From assembly GCF_003318235.1 (NCBI RefSeq), contig NZ_QOCG01000002.1, positions 62,001-126,000 of the forward strand: 64,000 nucleotides of DNA, given 5' to 3'. Shown piece after piece: positions 20,066-28,749 of this stretch. A model generated the notes under the pieces. The model searched no databases and was not told where the DNA came from. It saw nothing but the letters and a program-made list of their open reading frames with translations. The stretch is from Loktanella sp. D2R18. Lineage in GTDB: Bacteria; Pseudomonadota; Alphaproteobacteria; Rhodobacterales; Rhodobacteraceae. Positions within the stretch are counted from its first letter, which is position 1. Every line of letters begins with the position of its first letter. A program made the translations under genes and the position numbers.

Positions 20066-21280
20066 ATGGATTGTGGTATGGCGGTTGCTCAGCTGAATTT
20101 GGTTCGTTTCGCAACGATTTCGGCTGCCGCCATGGCGCTTCTATTGTCCTTTTACTACGAGCTTTCTGATGGTGTGTTGGATATAAGCGGCCACGTTTTA
20201 GGGCGAGACTTCTTGAATTTTTATACCGGAGGCGAGCTTCTTGCGTCTGGTGAGTGGCAGACTCTATTTGATGGACTGGCCTATATGGATGTCATAGGTG
20301 AGAGTTATGGCGACAATTACCCGAGCCACAATTGGTCATACCCACCCTCGATTTTCATTTTTTCACGCATCGCAGTGACGATGCCATATATGCTGGCTTT
20401 GGCGCTTTGGTATACGTGTGGTGTCATATCTATCGCTTTTGCCGTTCGTGCACTGAAATTGGATATGATTTGGGTCGCCTTGGTCGTATTTTCACCTGCT
20501 GGAATGTTAAACATACTTGCTGGGCAAAATGGGTATTTCACGGCTAGTTTGATAACCTTAGCAATTGTATATGCCGCGCAGAAACCCAAGATTATTTCGG
20601 CTACAAGTTGGGCGATGCTTACGATCAAGCCGCATCTTGGTCTCGTTGCGCTTCCCATGCTTGTGGCACAAAGAAATTTCTACATTATTATTATGGGTGG
20701 CGTTTGCCTAATTCCATTGATTGGCGTTTCGATTGTGATGTGGGGTGTAGAGCCGTGGTACTTGTTTTTTGATTATACTGTCGCGCAGCAGCGGCTTGTA
20801 ATAGAGAACTGGCGTGGGTTTATTTACGTGCTTGTCCCTACCGGCTTTATGCAGGGAAGAATGTTAAGTTTTGATACCGGAATAGTATATTTTTTTCACG
20901 CAGTTTATGCGATCACTGCAGCGTTTCTATCGGTGCGTGCCTGGCCGGGGCGCAAAGCTGATCACCGTCTCTGGCTAGCGTGGTTTGTCGTTTCGACATT
21001 TATCATGCTTCCATACAGTTTTCTTTATGATCTTGTCGTTTTTCAGGTCGTTTTGGCACTGTATGCTGCGCAACCTGAAAAGCTATTTTATATATCCAAA
21101 AAATGGTCTCAGTGGCTTTGGATGCTGGGGTGGCTGTTGCCAATTCTTACTATCCCGATAGTCTTCGTGCTTAAGTTGCAGGTTTTGCCACTATTTTTGC
21201 TGTTTACCTTGTGGAGGTTGGGTGTGGCCAAGCGATCCGAAACAGCTTTGCAACTTGACGCTGGCACAGCTTCTGAGTAA
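20066..21280 (+). CDS. GT87/DUF2029-like polytopic membrane protein between atpD and atpC
   Basis: About 404 residues; GTG 20060, ATG 20066 and ATG 20078 are all possible starts and no ribosome site decides between them. There are roughly nine to ten hydrophobic segments. GRDFLNFYTGGELLASGEW, WSYPPSIFIF and TIKPHLGL match the Asp-Phe...Gly, Tyr-Pro-Pro and Lys-Pro-His pattern of glycosyltransferase family 87 (mannosyltransferases using polyprenyl-phosphate sugars, best known from actinobacteria). Enzymatic activity here is inference. The DNA is visibly more A+T-rich than the atp genes around it, and the gene starts right after the atpD terminator, which suggests an insertion. No link to ATP synthesis is apparent. 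Confidence 0.75.
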   Translation: MDCGMAVAQLNLVRFATISAAAMALLLSFYYELSDGVLDISGHVLGRDFLNFYTGGELLASGEWQTLFDGLAYMDVIGESYGDNYPSHNWSYPPSIFIFSRIAVTMPYMLALALWYTCGVISIAFAVRALKLDMIWVALVVFSPAGMLNILAGQNGYFTASLITLAIVYAAQKPKIISATSWAMLTIKPHLGLVALPMLVAQRNFYIIIMGGVCLIPLIGVSIVMWGVEPWYLFFDYTVAQQRLVIENWRGFIYVLVPTGFMQGRMLSFDTGIVYFFHAVYAITAAFLSVRAWPGRKADHRLWLAWFVVSTFIMLPYSFLYDLVVFQVVLALYAAQPEKLFYISKKWSQWLWMLGWLLPILTIPIVFVLKLQVLPLFLLFTLWRLGVAKRSETALQLDAGTASE

Positions 21281-21286
21281 TTCGTC

Positions 21287-21308
21287 TGAGGCGTTGTTTT
21301 GCGCCTCA
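21287..21308. other. Hairpin after the GT87-like gene
   Basis: TGAGGCG (21287-21293) and CGCCTCA (21302-21308) form a 7-bp perfect stem seven bases after the stop codon at 21280. No T run follows on either strand, so it is at best a weak terminator or an RNA-stabilising stem in the gap before atpC. Confidence 0.4.
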
Positions 21309-21412
21309 AAAACATGGTATCCGCTCGTTGTGGATGATATGAAAACGGTGAAAGCTGACCGCTGTAAATCGCAAAGGTTGGTTATCCCGCACAGAACCTG
21401 CAAGGAGCCAAC

Positions 21413-21850
21413 ATGGCAAACCTACAATTCGATCTCGTTTCACCTGAACGCCGTTTGGCTTCAGTCGAAACAACCGAGGTAGTTATCCCCGGTGCTGACG
21501 GTGACATGACTGTGATGGCGGGCCATGCGCCCACCATTACAACATTGCGCCCTGGCATTATGCGTGTGACGCACGATGGGACGACCGAGGAATATGTTGT
21601 ACTTGGCGGCTTCGCTGAAATCAGCGCAACGGGCGTTTCGGTCTTGGCTGAACAGGCTTTGCACCGCGATGAGATGACGCAAGAAGTCTACGAAAAGCTG
21701 ATTGCTGACGCCAAAGAGCTGTACAAGAAGCATGAAGAAGAAGTTGAAAATGAACCGGGCCCCGTCGATGAAGCCGCGAAGCTGATCGCGGATATGGTTG
21801 CAATGGGCACCCATATCGGGTTGGATTCAGAGCACTCTAACTTCGGTTAA
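21413..21850 (+). CDS. atpC: ATP synthase F1 subunit epsilon
   Basis: 145 residues. MANLQFDLVSPERRLASVET and PGADGDMTVMAGHAPTITTL are conserved in the N-terminal beta-sandwich, and VVLGGFAEISATGVSVLAEQ follows; a helical acidic C-terminal tail completes it. Epsilon binds gamma and the c-ring and can inhibit ATP hydrolysis. AAGGAG is 6 bases before the ATG. It is ~1.45 kb from atpD with a terminator and an unrelated gene between, so it probably needs its own promoter in 21281-21412. I could not locate one with confidence. Confidence 0.96.
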   Translation: MANLQFDLVSPERRLASVETTEVVIPGADGDMTVMAGHAPTITTLRPGIMRVTHDGTTEEYVVLGGFAEISATGVSVLAEQALHRDEMTQEVYEKLIADAKELYKKHEEEVENEPGPVDEAAKLIADMVAMGTHIGLDSEHSNFG

Positions 21851-21868
21851 AAAAGCGCTAATAATTAC

Positions 21869-21894
21869 AAGGGCCTCGCATCGCGGGGCCCTTT
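21869..21894 (+). terminator. Terminator after atpC
   Basis: AAGGGCCTCGC (21869-21879) pairs with GCGGGGCCCTT (21883-21893) through 11 pairs with one wobble, loop ATC, followed by a short T stretch (TTTGCTATT). It lies 18 bases after the atpC stop. Confidence 0.75.
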
Positions 21895-21967
21895 GCTATT
21901 GTAGGGTCGCGTTTGTTTGTGAGATGTGACATACAACCCCAAGGTTTTGAAGGGGTCGCAAAAGGCG

Positions 21968-22318
21968 ATGCATAGATTAAACAGTGGCACAGTTGGTATA
22001 GATCACGGCGATGTGGTCCTGTTTTCTGATTTTGAAGATGACGGTGCGATGTGGCGTGGCAACGGCCCACGCCAAAGCCGCGAACATGTGAAATTTGAAA
22101 CCCAATATCGGACGCCTCCGCACGTGCAAGTATCGATGTCGATGTGGGATATTTCAAATTCGACGAATACACGGGCCGATGTTCAAGCCGAAAACATCAC
22201 TGAAGCTGGATTTGAAATTGTGTTTCGCACTTGGGCGGACACACAAGTCGCGCGCGTCCGGATTGCATGGACGTCCTTTGGTGAGCTTCCGAATGACGAT
22301 GGCTGGGATCTGTATTAG
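21968..22318 (+). CDS. H-type lectin domain protein
   Basis: 116 residues from the ATG at 21968; an earlier in-frame GTG at 21926 is less likely. VVLFSDFEDDGAMWRGNGPR, then a V-F block, then PPHVQVSMSMWDI and GFEIVFRTWADTQVARVRI are the H_lectin (Helix pomatia agglutinin) signatures, including the Trp and paired Asp. The fold is a six-strand beta-sandwich that often trimerises and binds GalNAc-type sugars. There is no signal peptide. In Rhodobacterales such short forms are common and their role is not established. It stands alone between the atpC terminator and an outer-membrane protein gene. Confidence 0.8.
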   Translation: MHRLNSGTVGIDHGDVVLFSDFEDDGAMWRGNGPRQSREHVKFETQYRTPPHVQVSMSMWDISNSTNTRADVQAENITEAGFEIVFRTWADTQVARVRIAWTSFGELPNDDGWDLY

Positions 22319-22450
22319 CAACAATCGGTGTTGCAATGTTATCGCAAGGGTACATGAATGGCCGGGTAGAATCCGTTTTTCATGACTTTTTGGGTTTTTT
22401 GGCGCAGAGTTTTTCCATTAATCGACGAATATTAACCTATGGAGAATAAG

Positions 22451-23047
22451 ATGATCAAAACTATTCTAGCAACGACAGTATTTCTTTGCGGGACAACCGC
22501 CCAGGCCGATGGGCTATATTACGGCGGTGGGGTTTCGTTGGTGCAGGGCGATTCGCTTGAAGGTGTCGCAGGCAACAATTCGTCTACTGACACTTATGGC
22601 GCAATTACTGGGACCGTGGGATACCGTTGGGACCAGACAGATATGTTTTTTGGTGCGGAGCTTGGCGCGGATATAGCTGTCGGTAGTGATTTTGAGAACG
22701 GTGGGAACACGTGTTCGGATGGGGCGACCGGGCCTTACTATTGTGAACATTCTGCAACGACCCGTTTGCGCGGAATCGTCGGTATGCCGGTCGGCAATTT
22801 CGAAGGTTTCGCATCCTTTGGTTTTGCCGCATCCAGCGGTAGCGCCGCGACAAGCCCTTCCACTAGTGCTGATGCTGTAAATTCTGGATACACGGTTGGG
22901 CTGGGTCTGCAGCAGGACTTTAACGGCAACACGCTGCGGTATGAACTGATCTACGACAATCTTGAAACAAATACGACGAGCCAAGGTGGGGGATATGAGC
23001 CGACGTTTGAAGCGGTCTCGTTGAACGTGTCTTACCTGTTTAACTAA
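22451..23047 (+). CDS. Small outer-membrane beta-barrel protein
   Basis: 198 residues from the ATG at 22451 with GGAG 8 bases upstream. The signal peptide MIKTILATTVFLCGTTAQA should be cut before DG. The mature part alternates Gly/aromatic strands (YYGGGVSLVQG, GTVGYRWDQTDMFFGAELGA) and ends in LNVSYLFN, a near-canonical barrel end though with Asn after Phe. It resembles 8-strand OmpA/OmpW-like porin-fold proteins (Omp_b-brl). Two Cys in an extracellular-loop-like segment (NTCSDGATGPYYCEH) may form a disulfide. Function unknown. Confidence 0.7.
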   Translation: MIKTILATTVFLCGTTAQADGLYYGGGVSLVQGDSLEGVAGNNSSTDTYGAITGTVGYRWDQTDMFFGAELGADIAVGSDFENGGNTCSDGATGPYYCEHSATTRLRGIVGMPVGNFEGFASFGFAASSGSAATSPSTSADAVNSGYTVGLGLQQDFNGNTLRYELIYDNLETNTTSQGGGYEPTFEAVSLNVSYLFN

Positions 23048-23053
23048 CGTTGT

Positions 23054-23090
23054 TGATGGCACCCTTGTTGAACGGCTGAGGGTGCCATCA
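23054..23090. terminator. Hairpin shared by convergent barrel and prs genes
   Basis: TGATGGCACCC (23054-23064) is perfectly complementary to GGGTGCCATCA (23080-23090), an 11-bp stem with a 15-base loop. It lies 7 bases after one stop and 16 from the other. T runs are lacking on both sides, so bidirectional termination is inferred from position only. Confidence 0.5.
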
Positions 23091-23105
23091 AATGCATATC
23101 AGCGG

Positions 23106-24125
23106 CTAGTCCGCCGCGTATAGGCCTTCGTAAATTGGGCCGAGCGTTTTGTGGTCGAACAGGGATGACACGGATGTGCCGTTCCAAGTGTTCAAGATTG
23201 CCTGCGCAAACATCGGTGCTGTTGGTACGACCCGGATATTCGGGGCGGCCAAAACTGGTTTTGTCGCGGCGATCGTGTCTGTAATCACAAGACTTTTCAT
23301 CGCTGAATTTGTGATCCGGTCGACTGCAGGGCCTGAAAGGACACCGTGGGTAATGTAGGAATGCACTTCGCGGGCACCGTTATCCATCAAGACTTCGGCG
23401 GCTTTGCACAGGGTGCCAGCAGTATCAACGATATCATCGACAATGATGCAAACGCGGTCTTTGACGTCGCCGATAACGGTCATTTCAGCGACTTCGCCCG
23501 GTTTTCCGCGACGTTTATCAACGATAGACAGGGGCGCACCAAGGCGTTGGGCAAGGTCGCGCGCGCGCGCCACGCCGCCAACATCGGGTGATACCACCAT
23601 AACGTCTTCCATCCGATCACGGAAATTGTGCATCGCATCCAATGCGTAGATCGGGGATGCATAAAGGTTATCCACCGGGATATCGAAAAAACCCTGAATT
23701 TGCGTGGCGTGCAAATCCAAGGTCAAGATACGTTCAACGCCAGCTTCGACCAGCATGTTCGCAACCAGTTTCGCCGTAATTGGCGTGCGCGCCTTTGATC
23801 GGCGGTCTTGGCGTGCGTAGCCAAAGTAAGGGATCACAGCGGTGATACGATCAGCAGAGGACCGGCGCAGCGCATCGGCGATAATCAGCAATTCCATCAG
23901 GTTATCGTTGGCCGGGTTGGATGTCGGCTGAATGATAAACATGTCTTCGCCGCGGACGTTCTCAAACACTTCGACGAAAATTTCGCCGTCGTTAAAGCGT
24001 TCGACACGGGCATCAACCAGCCCGACATCCATACCGCGATGCATCGCCATACGGCGTGAAATCGCAGCGGCGAGCGGTTGATTCGAGTTTCCAGAAATAA
24101 GCTTAGGTGCAGTCATAGTCGGCAT
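23106..24125 (-). CDS. prs: Ribose-phosphate pyrophosphokinase
   Basis: 339 residues from the ATG at 24125, with AAAGGA 7 bases upstream; a longer frame to 24275 lacks support and would exceed the family size. [13 protein letters not shown] opens the fold, [20 protein letters not shown] is the flexible catalytic loop, [19 protein letters not shown] the PRPP-synthase signature, and [14 protein letters not shown] the PRPP-binding loop. The enzyme makes PRPP from ribose-5-phosphate and ATP for nucleotide, His and Trp synthesis. The gene is divergent from the HCCA-isomerase-like gene. Confidence 0.97.
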   Translation of the reverse strand: MPTMTAPKLISGNSNQPLAAAISRRMAMHRGMDVGLVDARVERFNDGEIFVEVFENVRGEDMFIIQPTSNPANDNLMELLIIADALRRSSADRITAVIPYFGYARQDRRSKARTPITAKLVANMLVEAGVERILTLDLHATQIQGFFDIPVDNLYASPIYALDAMHNFRDRMEDVMVVSPDVGGVARARDLAQRLGAPLSIVDKRRGKPGEVAEMTVIGDVKDRVCIIVDDIVDTAGTLCKAAEVLMDNGAREVHSYITHGVLSGPAVDRITNSAMKSLVITDTIAATKPVLAAPNIRVVPTAPMFAQAILNTWNGTSVSSLFDHKTLGPIYEGLYAAD

Positions 24126-24238
24126 TGGGGGGTCCTTTGGCAGAAGGCAGTAACAAGTACATGACAGATTCGAAGCGTTGACACCGACTAACACAGGGTT
24201 ACCGTCGCGCAAACATTTCGCGGACAACTGGAGAAAAA

Positions 24239-24829
24239 ATGGCCCATATTGACTACTTCTTTGCAACGATTTCACCGTTCAGCTACCTATGCGGGCAACG
24301 CCCGGGCGAAATTGCTGCCAAACATGGTGCGACGATCACATATCGCCCTTTGGATATCATGAGCCTGTTTGCGCGCACCGGTGGCACCGCCCCCAAAGAT
24401 CGCCACCCAAGCCGGATGGAATACCGCGCCCAAGAACTGCGTCGCCAGACGGCGCAGACCGGCATGCCGTTAAATCCTAAGCCTGCGTTTTGGCCAACCA
24501 ATCCTGCGCCGTCTTCTTATGCAATTATCGCGGCGCAGAATGAAGGCGGCGACGTGGCTGGGCTGGTCCATGCGATTGGCGCGGCATGCTGGGCGGAAGA
24601 GAAAGACATTTCCCAAGACGACGTGATCCGCGAATGCCTAACAAAGACAGGATTTGCAGCCGATCTTGCTGACAAGCATATGTTGACCAGTGCAGAAACC
24701 TATGCGGCTAACCTTGAAGATGCAGTCGCCAATGGCGCCTTTGGCGCGCCATTCTTTATTACGGACACGGATGAACGGTTTTGGGGTCAAGACCGGCTTG
24801 ACGCTTTGGACGTTTATTTGGGGGGATAA
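24239..24829 (+). CDS. 2-hydroxychromene-2-carboxylate isomerase family (DsbA-like) protein
   Basis: 196 residues; ATG at 24239 follows GGAG by 5 bases. [18 protein letters not shown] has the Ser-Pro-Phe-Ser/Tyr start of the HCCA isomerase (kappa-GST) family, [11 protein letters not shown] is a family block, and [20 protein letters not shown] contains the cis-Pro and the FWGQDR signature. Characterised members use glutathione in naphthalene degradation, but many alphaproteobacterial ones have no known substrate, and no aromatic pathway is nearby. Its stop is 4 bases from the convergent ltaE stop. Confidence 0.8.
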   Translation: MAHIDYFFATISPFSYLCGQRPGEIAAKHGATITYRPLDIMSLFARTGGTAPKDRHPSRMEYRAQELRRQTAQTGMPLNPKPAFWPTNPAPSSYAIIAAQNEGGDVAGLVHAIGAACWAEEKDISQDDVIRECLTKTGFAADLADKHMLTSAETYAANLEDAVANGAFGAPFFITDTDERFWGQDRLDALDVYLGG

Positions 24830-24833
24830 AAAT

Positions 24834-25880
24834 CTAGCCGTGCAGTAGGTCGATAAATTGCTGCACGGCATCTTCTGTTACTGACCAATCAGTGACCAAA
24901 CGCCCGGTCAGCATTTCATCAGGATCACCTGAATCGGGTTCGCCATTCGTCAGATAATAAAACGCACCCCCGTCAAGCATCCGTTTGTGTTCACTGCGGG
25001 GCATTTCGAAAAAGATAATGTTGGCTTGCGGATCAAATTGGAACGTCAGCCGATTGTGGCCACGTAGCCCGTCTGCGAGTTGCGCACAGCGCGCGTTGGC
25101 AGCACGGGCCGTTTCTAGCCACAGATCATCAGTCAAATATCCTTGCATTTGCGCTGACAGAAAACGATGTTTCGACAATAAATGACCTCCACGTTTGCGG
25201 CGCAACTCAAACTCCCACGCGAGGTCAGGATCAAAAATCACGCAGGCCTCAACACCCAAAGCGCCATTCTTTGTGCCGCCAAAGCTGATGGTGTCGATCC
25301 CAGCCTTCCACGACATCTCGGCGGCAGTGCAATCGAGCGCGACCATCGCATTAGCAAAGCGCGCGCCGTCCATGTGGGTTTTCATGCCAAATTCACGGGC
25401 CACATCTGTCAACGCGCGAATTTCGTCCAAGCTGTATATCGTGCCTTTTTCGGTCACCTGAGTGATCGAGAGCGGTCCGCGTTGCGGGCCATGTACGCCG
25501 CGGTTCTGTTCAGATTCGATTTTGGCGCGTAAGGCATCAGGTGACATTTTGCCGTCGACTGTCGGCACCAAAGTCAGCTTTGCCTGCGAATAGAATTCTG
25601 GCGCGTTGCATTCGTCTTCTTGGATATGGGCGACATCGGCACAAAAGATCGTGTCCCAAGGCTGGGACATGGTCGCAAGCAGTAACGCATTTGCGCTGGT
25701 GCCGTTGATGACAAAATAGACAGCAGCATCAGGTGCTTCAAAAACGTCGCGGACCTGTTGGCGGGCAGCCTCGGTGATCGCGTCACCACCATAGCCGGGC
25801 GCGTAGCCCGTGTTGGCTTGTATGACGGCTTCGATGACTTTTGGGTGCGCTGGACCCGCGTTATCGGATGAGAAAAACAA
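24834..25880 (-). CDS. ltaE: Low-specificity L-threonine aldolase
   Basis: 348 residues. The fold-type I PLP signature is complete: SSDNAGPAHPKVIEAV at the start, HMDGARFANAM with the PLP-pyridine Asp, and SFGGTKNGALGVEA with the Schiff-base Lys. It cleaves L-threonine or allo-threonine to glycine and acetaldehyde in the cytoplasm. The start is a TTG at 25880 immediately after the ycgN stop (TAATTG); GAGGAG lies upstream inside the ycgN tail, and no ATG fits the conserved N-terminus. Last gene of the minus-strand run ppaC-HAD-maoC-ribF-ycgN-ltaE. Confidence 0.9.
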   Translation of the reverse strand: MFFSSDNAGPAHPKVIEAVIQANTGYAPGYGGDAITEAARQQVRDVFEAPDAAVYFVINGTSANALLLATMSQPWDTIFCADVAHIQEDECNAPEFYSQAKLTLVPTVDGKMSPDALRAKIESEQNRGVHGPQRGPLSITQVTEKGTIYSLDEIRALTDVAREFGMKTHMDGARFANAMVALDCTAAEMSWKAGIDTISFGGTKNGALGVEACVIFDPDLAWEFELRRKRGGHLLSKHRFLSAQMQGYLTDDLWLETARAANARCAQLADGLRGHNRLTFQFDPQANIIFFEMPRSEHKRMLDGGAFYYLTNGEPDSGDPDEMLTGRLVTDWSVTEDAVQQFIDLLHG

Positions 25881-26351
25881 TTATGTTGGCTCCTCTATGA
25901 TGTGGTCTTCCCAGTCGTCTTCGTCGATTTCAAACTCTGGGATGGTCATGCCGCGCACGGATACGCCGGCGCGGTGAACCGATTCGGGGTCACCTGTGAT
26001 TAGCGGGTGCCAATCGTACAGGGGACGGCCTTCGTAAACGAGCCGATATGCGCAGGTTTGCGGCAACCAATACATCGTGTCTTCGATAGTTTTGGGACTG
26101 AGCACGATGCATTCGGGCACAAAATTATGCCGGATTGGATAGTTTCCGCATAGGCAGCTTTGGTTGTCGAGCAACCGACAGGCCACGCGGGTCATCACAA
26201 CAACGCCGGTGTCTTCGTCTTCTAGCTTGTTCAGGCAGCATTTCCCGCAGCCATCGCAAAGCGCTTCCCACTCGGGTTGCGAAAGCTTGTCCATTGGTTT
26301 GGTTTCCCAAAACCGGTCAGCCAACCCCGCGCGGGTGATTTCATTCGACAT
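25881..26351 (-). CDS. YcgN/UPF0260 cysteine-cluster protein
   Basis: 156 residues. LCDGCGKCCLNKLEDED, then CRLLDNQSCLCGNYPIRH and later PECIVLSP / PQTCAYRL form the CxxCxxCC...C...C pattern of UPF0260, suggesting metal or Fe-S binding. The family is widespread and without an assigned reaction. It overlaps the ribF stop by 11 bases and its own stop abuts the ltaE TTG, so it sits in a tight operon. Confidence 0.85.
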   Translation of the reverse strand: MSNEITRAGLADRFWETKPMDKLSQPEWEALCDGCGKCCLNKLEDEDTGVVVMTRVACRLLDNQSCLCGNYPIRHNFVPECIVLSPKTIEDTMYWLPQTCAYRLVYEGRPLYDWHPLITGDPESVHRAGVSVRGMTIPEFEIDEDDWEDHIIEEPT

Positions 26352-27282
26352 CTTGCAAAATCTTTCGGGCGGTGGCGCAATCAGCGTTCATTTGCGCGAT
26401 CAGCGCGTCCAACCCGTCAAACTTTAGCTCTGGCCGCAGATAGTCGACCAATGCAACCGAAAGCGTCGCACCGTAAAGGTCACCTTTAAAATCAAACAAG
26501 TAGCTTTCGCAATTTGGCACATCGCCATCAAACATCGGGCGCACACCAATAGAGGCCGCACCATCGTAGCTGCCTGCGTGCGGGCCGTCTAAGACATCAA
26601 CTTTGACAGCATACACGCCAAATTTTGGTGGGTGCAGGCCGGCAATTGACATATTTGCCGTCGGAAACCCAAGCTCGCGGCCACGTTGATCACCGCGAAT
26701 AATTTCGCCTTCGATACGGTGCCAGTGGCCTAGCATCGCGGCCGCGTCGCGCGGTTTGCCTTCGCTCAGGGCCTGCCGAATCGCGGTGGATGATACATTT
26801 GCAGACCCAATCTTTAAAATCGGGGCCACGGTAACGCCAAAACCCATTTCATCCCCAAAGGTGCGTAGGTCACCAATCGTTCCAGAGCGCCCTTGTCCGA
26901 AACAAAAATCGGCACCGACAACGACGTGTTTCAACCCTAGCCGATCAGCGATGACGTCTTGTGCAAATGCGCGCGGTGTGAGGCTGGCAAGGGCTTCGTT
27001 AAACGGAACCTCGTACAGCTTTTCGACGCCAAGCTTTTCCAACCGGTTTGCACGGGCCTCGGCATTCATCAGACGGAACGGGTCGAAATCGCGCGAAAAA
27101 TAGCTGCGCGGATGCGGTTCAAACGTCATCACTCCCAAAGGCGCATGTGCGGCCTTGGCGATGTCCCGTGTCAGGTCAATCACCGATTGGTGGCCGATAT
27201 GAACCCCGTCAAAATTCCCAATCGCCGCAGCTGCGCCGCGGTCGCTAGGGTCGATAAAAAGTGTGTCACGAATGATGCGCAT
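26341..27282 (-). CDS. ribF: Bifunctional riboflavin kinase / FAD synthetase
   Basis: 313 residues from the ATG at 27282 (MRIIRDTLFIDPSDRG), the usual length; an upstream TTG is rejected. IGNFDGVHIGHQSVIDL is the nucleotidyltransferase GxFDGxHxGH motif, FEPHPRSYF and VVGADFCFGQGRSG follow. The C-terminal riboflavin-kinase domain has HWRIEGEI-type start (GHWHRIEGEIIRGDQRGREL) with GFPTANMSI and later SIGVRPMFDG. It makes FMN from riboflavin and ATP and then FAD. It sits mid-operon. Confidence 0.95.
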   Translation of the reverse strand: MRIIRDTLFIDPSDRGAAAAIGNFDGVHIGHQSVIDLTRDIAKAAHAPLGVMTFEPHPRSYFSRDFDPFRLMNAEARANRLEKLGVEKLYEVPFNEALASLTPRAFAQDVIADRLGLKHVVVGADFCFGQGRSGTIGDLRTFGDEMGFGVTVAPILKIGSANVSSTAIRQALSEGKPRDAAAMLGHWHRIEGEIIRGDQRGRELGFPTANMSIAGLHPPKFGVYAVKVDVLDGPHAGSYDGAASIGVRPMFDGDVPNCESYLFDFKGDLYGATLSVALVDYLRPELKFDGLDALIAQMNADCATARKILQDVE

Positions 27283-27318
27283 GGCCTTGCGTAGCGCGGC
27301 CTGCAAAGGGCTGCAACC

Positions 27319-27762
27319 CTAGTCGAACTTGCGCGATGGCGCGAGAACCGTGGCGTCGCCGACAAGCACCTTTTTGCCGTTCACAAGGCAGCGCGTATTC
27401 ATTGTCACGCGGCGTTTTGCGTTGTCGATTTCCATCACTTCGACTTCGGTTAGAACCATGTCGCCGGGGCGCACTGGGGCCAGAAATTTCAGGCTTTGCC
27501 CCAGATATACCGTGCCATGCCCCGGCAATTGTTCACCGATCACCGCGCTGATCAATCCGGCTGTGAGCATGCCGTGTGCGATGCGCCCGCCAAAGATTGT
27601 ATCTTGGGCATAGTCATCGTCGAGATGCACAGGATTACGATCGGTCGAGACTGTGGCGAACATTTCGATATCTTCATCCGTCACAACCTTGCGTAGGGTG
27701 CGGATCATCCCAATTTCGATGTCCTCAATGCAGATGGTTCCACGTGGGGCATTATCAAGCAT
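27319..27762 (-). CDS. MaoC-family (hotdog) dehydratase
   Basis: 147 residues from the ATG at 27762 with GGAG 7 bases upstream. VTDEDIEMFATVSTDRNPVH and FGGRIAHGMLTAGLISAVIG form the hydratase-2 signature with the Asp-X4-His active site (D in STDRNPVH, H in NPVH). Relatives are (R)-specific enoyl-CoA hydratases acting on short or medium 2-enoyl-CoA. The substrate cannot be predicted, and no beta-oxidation or PHA gene is adjacent. It belongs to the ppaC...ltaE minus-strand run. Confidence 0.85.
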   Translation of the reverse strand: MLDNAPRGTICIEDIEIGMIRTLRKVVTDEDIEMFATVSTDRNPVHLDDDYAQDTIFGGRIAHGMLTAGLISAVIGEQLPGHGTVYLGQSLKFLAPVRPGDMVLTEVEVMEIDNAKRRVTMNTRCLVNGKKVLVGDATVLAPSRKFD

Positions 27763-27849
27763 GTTTCGCTCCGTTGGGTAATAAAAGTCCGATAGAGATT
27801 TCGGCTTTGAAATTTTATTACTTTGTGATTGCGAAAAAATCAAGTGCCC

Positions 27850-28725
27850 TTAGCGTAATTGCCCGATTGCAAATGTCGCATGCGTTTGCTGCGCGTTCAG
27901 GTAGTCGCGCAGCGCCTTCGGGTCAGGTTGGGTCGCTGTTTTGGTCTCAGCGGCGGCAAGCCCTCCAGAAATAAACAGTACGTCCAAATCTTCTTGTACA
28001 GCGCCCAGAACATCAGTGTGAGGCCCATCACCGATGGCGATAATTGGTGCGTCTGAAGGTACTTTGTTCAATGCGGCCAAGCGGCGGCGTGCAAGATCAT
28101 AGATCGGTGGATGTGGTTTGCCGAAATATAGGCTTTCGCCGCCCATATCGGTATAAAGCTGGGCCAATGCGCCCGCACACCATTCACGCACCTCGCCGCG
28201 ATCCACAACGATATCAGGGTTCGCGCATAGCAGTTTCAGGCCTTTTTGTTTCGCAAAAAGGAAATCGGCACGGTTGACATCGATTTCGGCCATCGGATCA
28301 AACGGGCCGCAGCAGACGATCCCTTCGGCCTGATCAAGCGGCACGCGTTGAATATCGACTGGGTTTTCGATCACTGACAATGGCTTAAAAAAATCATCGT
28401 CACGTGGGCTTTCACCCATGAAATAGACTTTTTCTCCAACGATCCCACGATACATGGCGGCGCGGGCGCTATCGCCTGAGGTGGCAATCGCGTCCCATGC
28501 GTCTTCGGGAATGCCAAAGCCAAGGATCTGTCGCGCAACTGATTCCCACGGGCGCGGCGAATTGGTGACAAGCACCACGATACCGCCGTTGGCGCGGTAA
28601 GCCTGCATCGCGGCGACGGCATCAGGCAGGGCCTTAATCCCATCGTGCATACAGCCCCAAAGGTCGACAAAGGCCGCATCATATTGGCCCGAGATGTCTG
28701 CGAAAGTTTCGATAATCCGGGTCAT
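27850..28725 (-). CDS. HAD-superfamily subfamily IIA hydrolase (TIGR01459-like)
   Basis: 291 residues. DAAFVDLWGCMHDGI is an HAD motif I variant with Asp-X-Trp-Gly-X-X in place of DxDGV; VVLVTNSPRPW is motif II, YFGKPHPPIYDLA motif III with Lys, and AIGDGPHTDVLGA motif IV. TIGR01459 proteins from alphaproteobacteria have this altered motif I. They are likely phosphatases of small phosphorylated compounds; no substrate is known. It lies 24 bases downstream of ppaC. Confidence 0.85.
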   Translation of the reverse strand: MTRIIETFADISGQYDAAFVDLWGCMHDGIKALPDAVAAMQAYRANGGIVVLVTNSPRPWESVARQILGFGIPEDAWDAIATSGDSARAAMYRGIVGEKVYFMGESPRDDDFFKPLSVIENPVDIQRVPLDQAEGIVCCGPFDPMAEIDVNRADFLFAKQKGLKLLCANPDIVVDRGEVREWCAGALAQLYTDMGGESLYFGKPHPPIYDLARRRLAALNKVPSDAPIIAIGDGPHTDVLGAVQEDLDVLFISGGLAAAETKTATQPDPKALRDYLNAQQTHATFAIGQLR

Positions 28726-28749
28726 GGCGCGGCCTTTATATAGTGTAAT

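Noticed and set aside
23106-24275. 50-residue N-terminal extension of prs
   Set aside because: Not matched by the family length; AAAGGA sits before the ATG at 24125.
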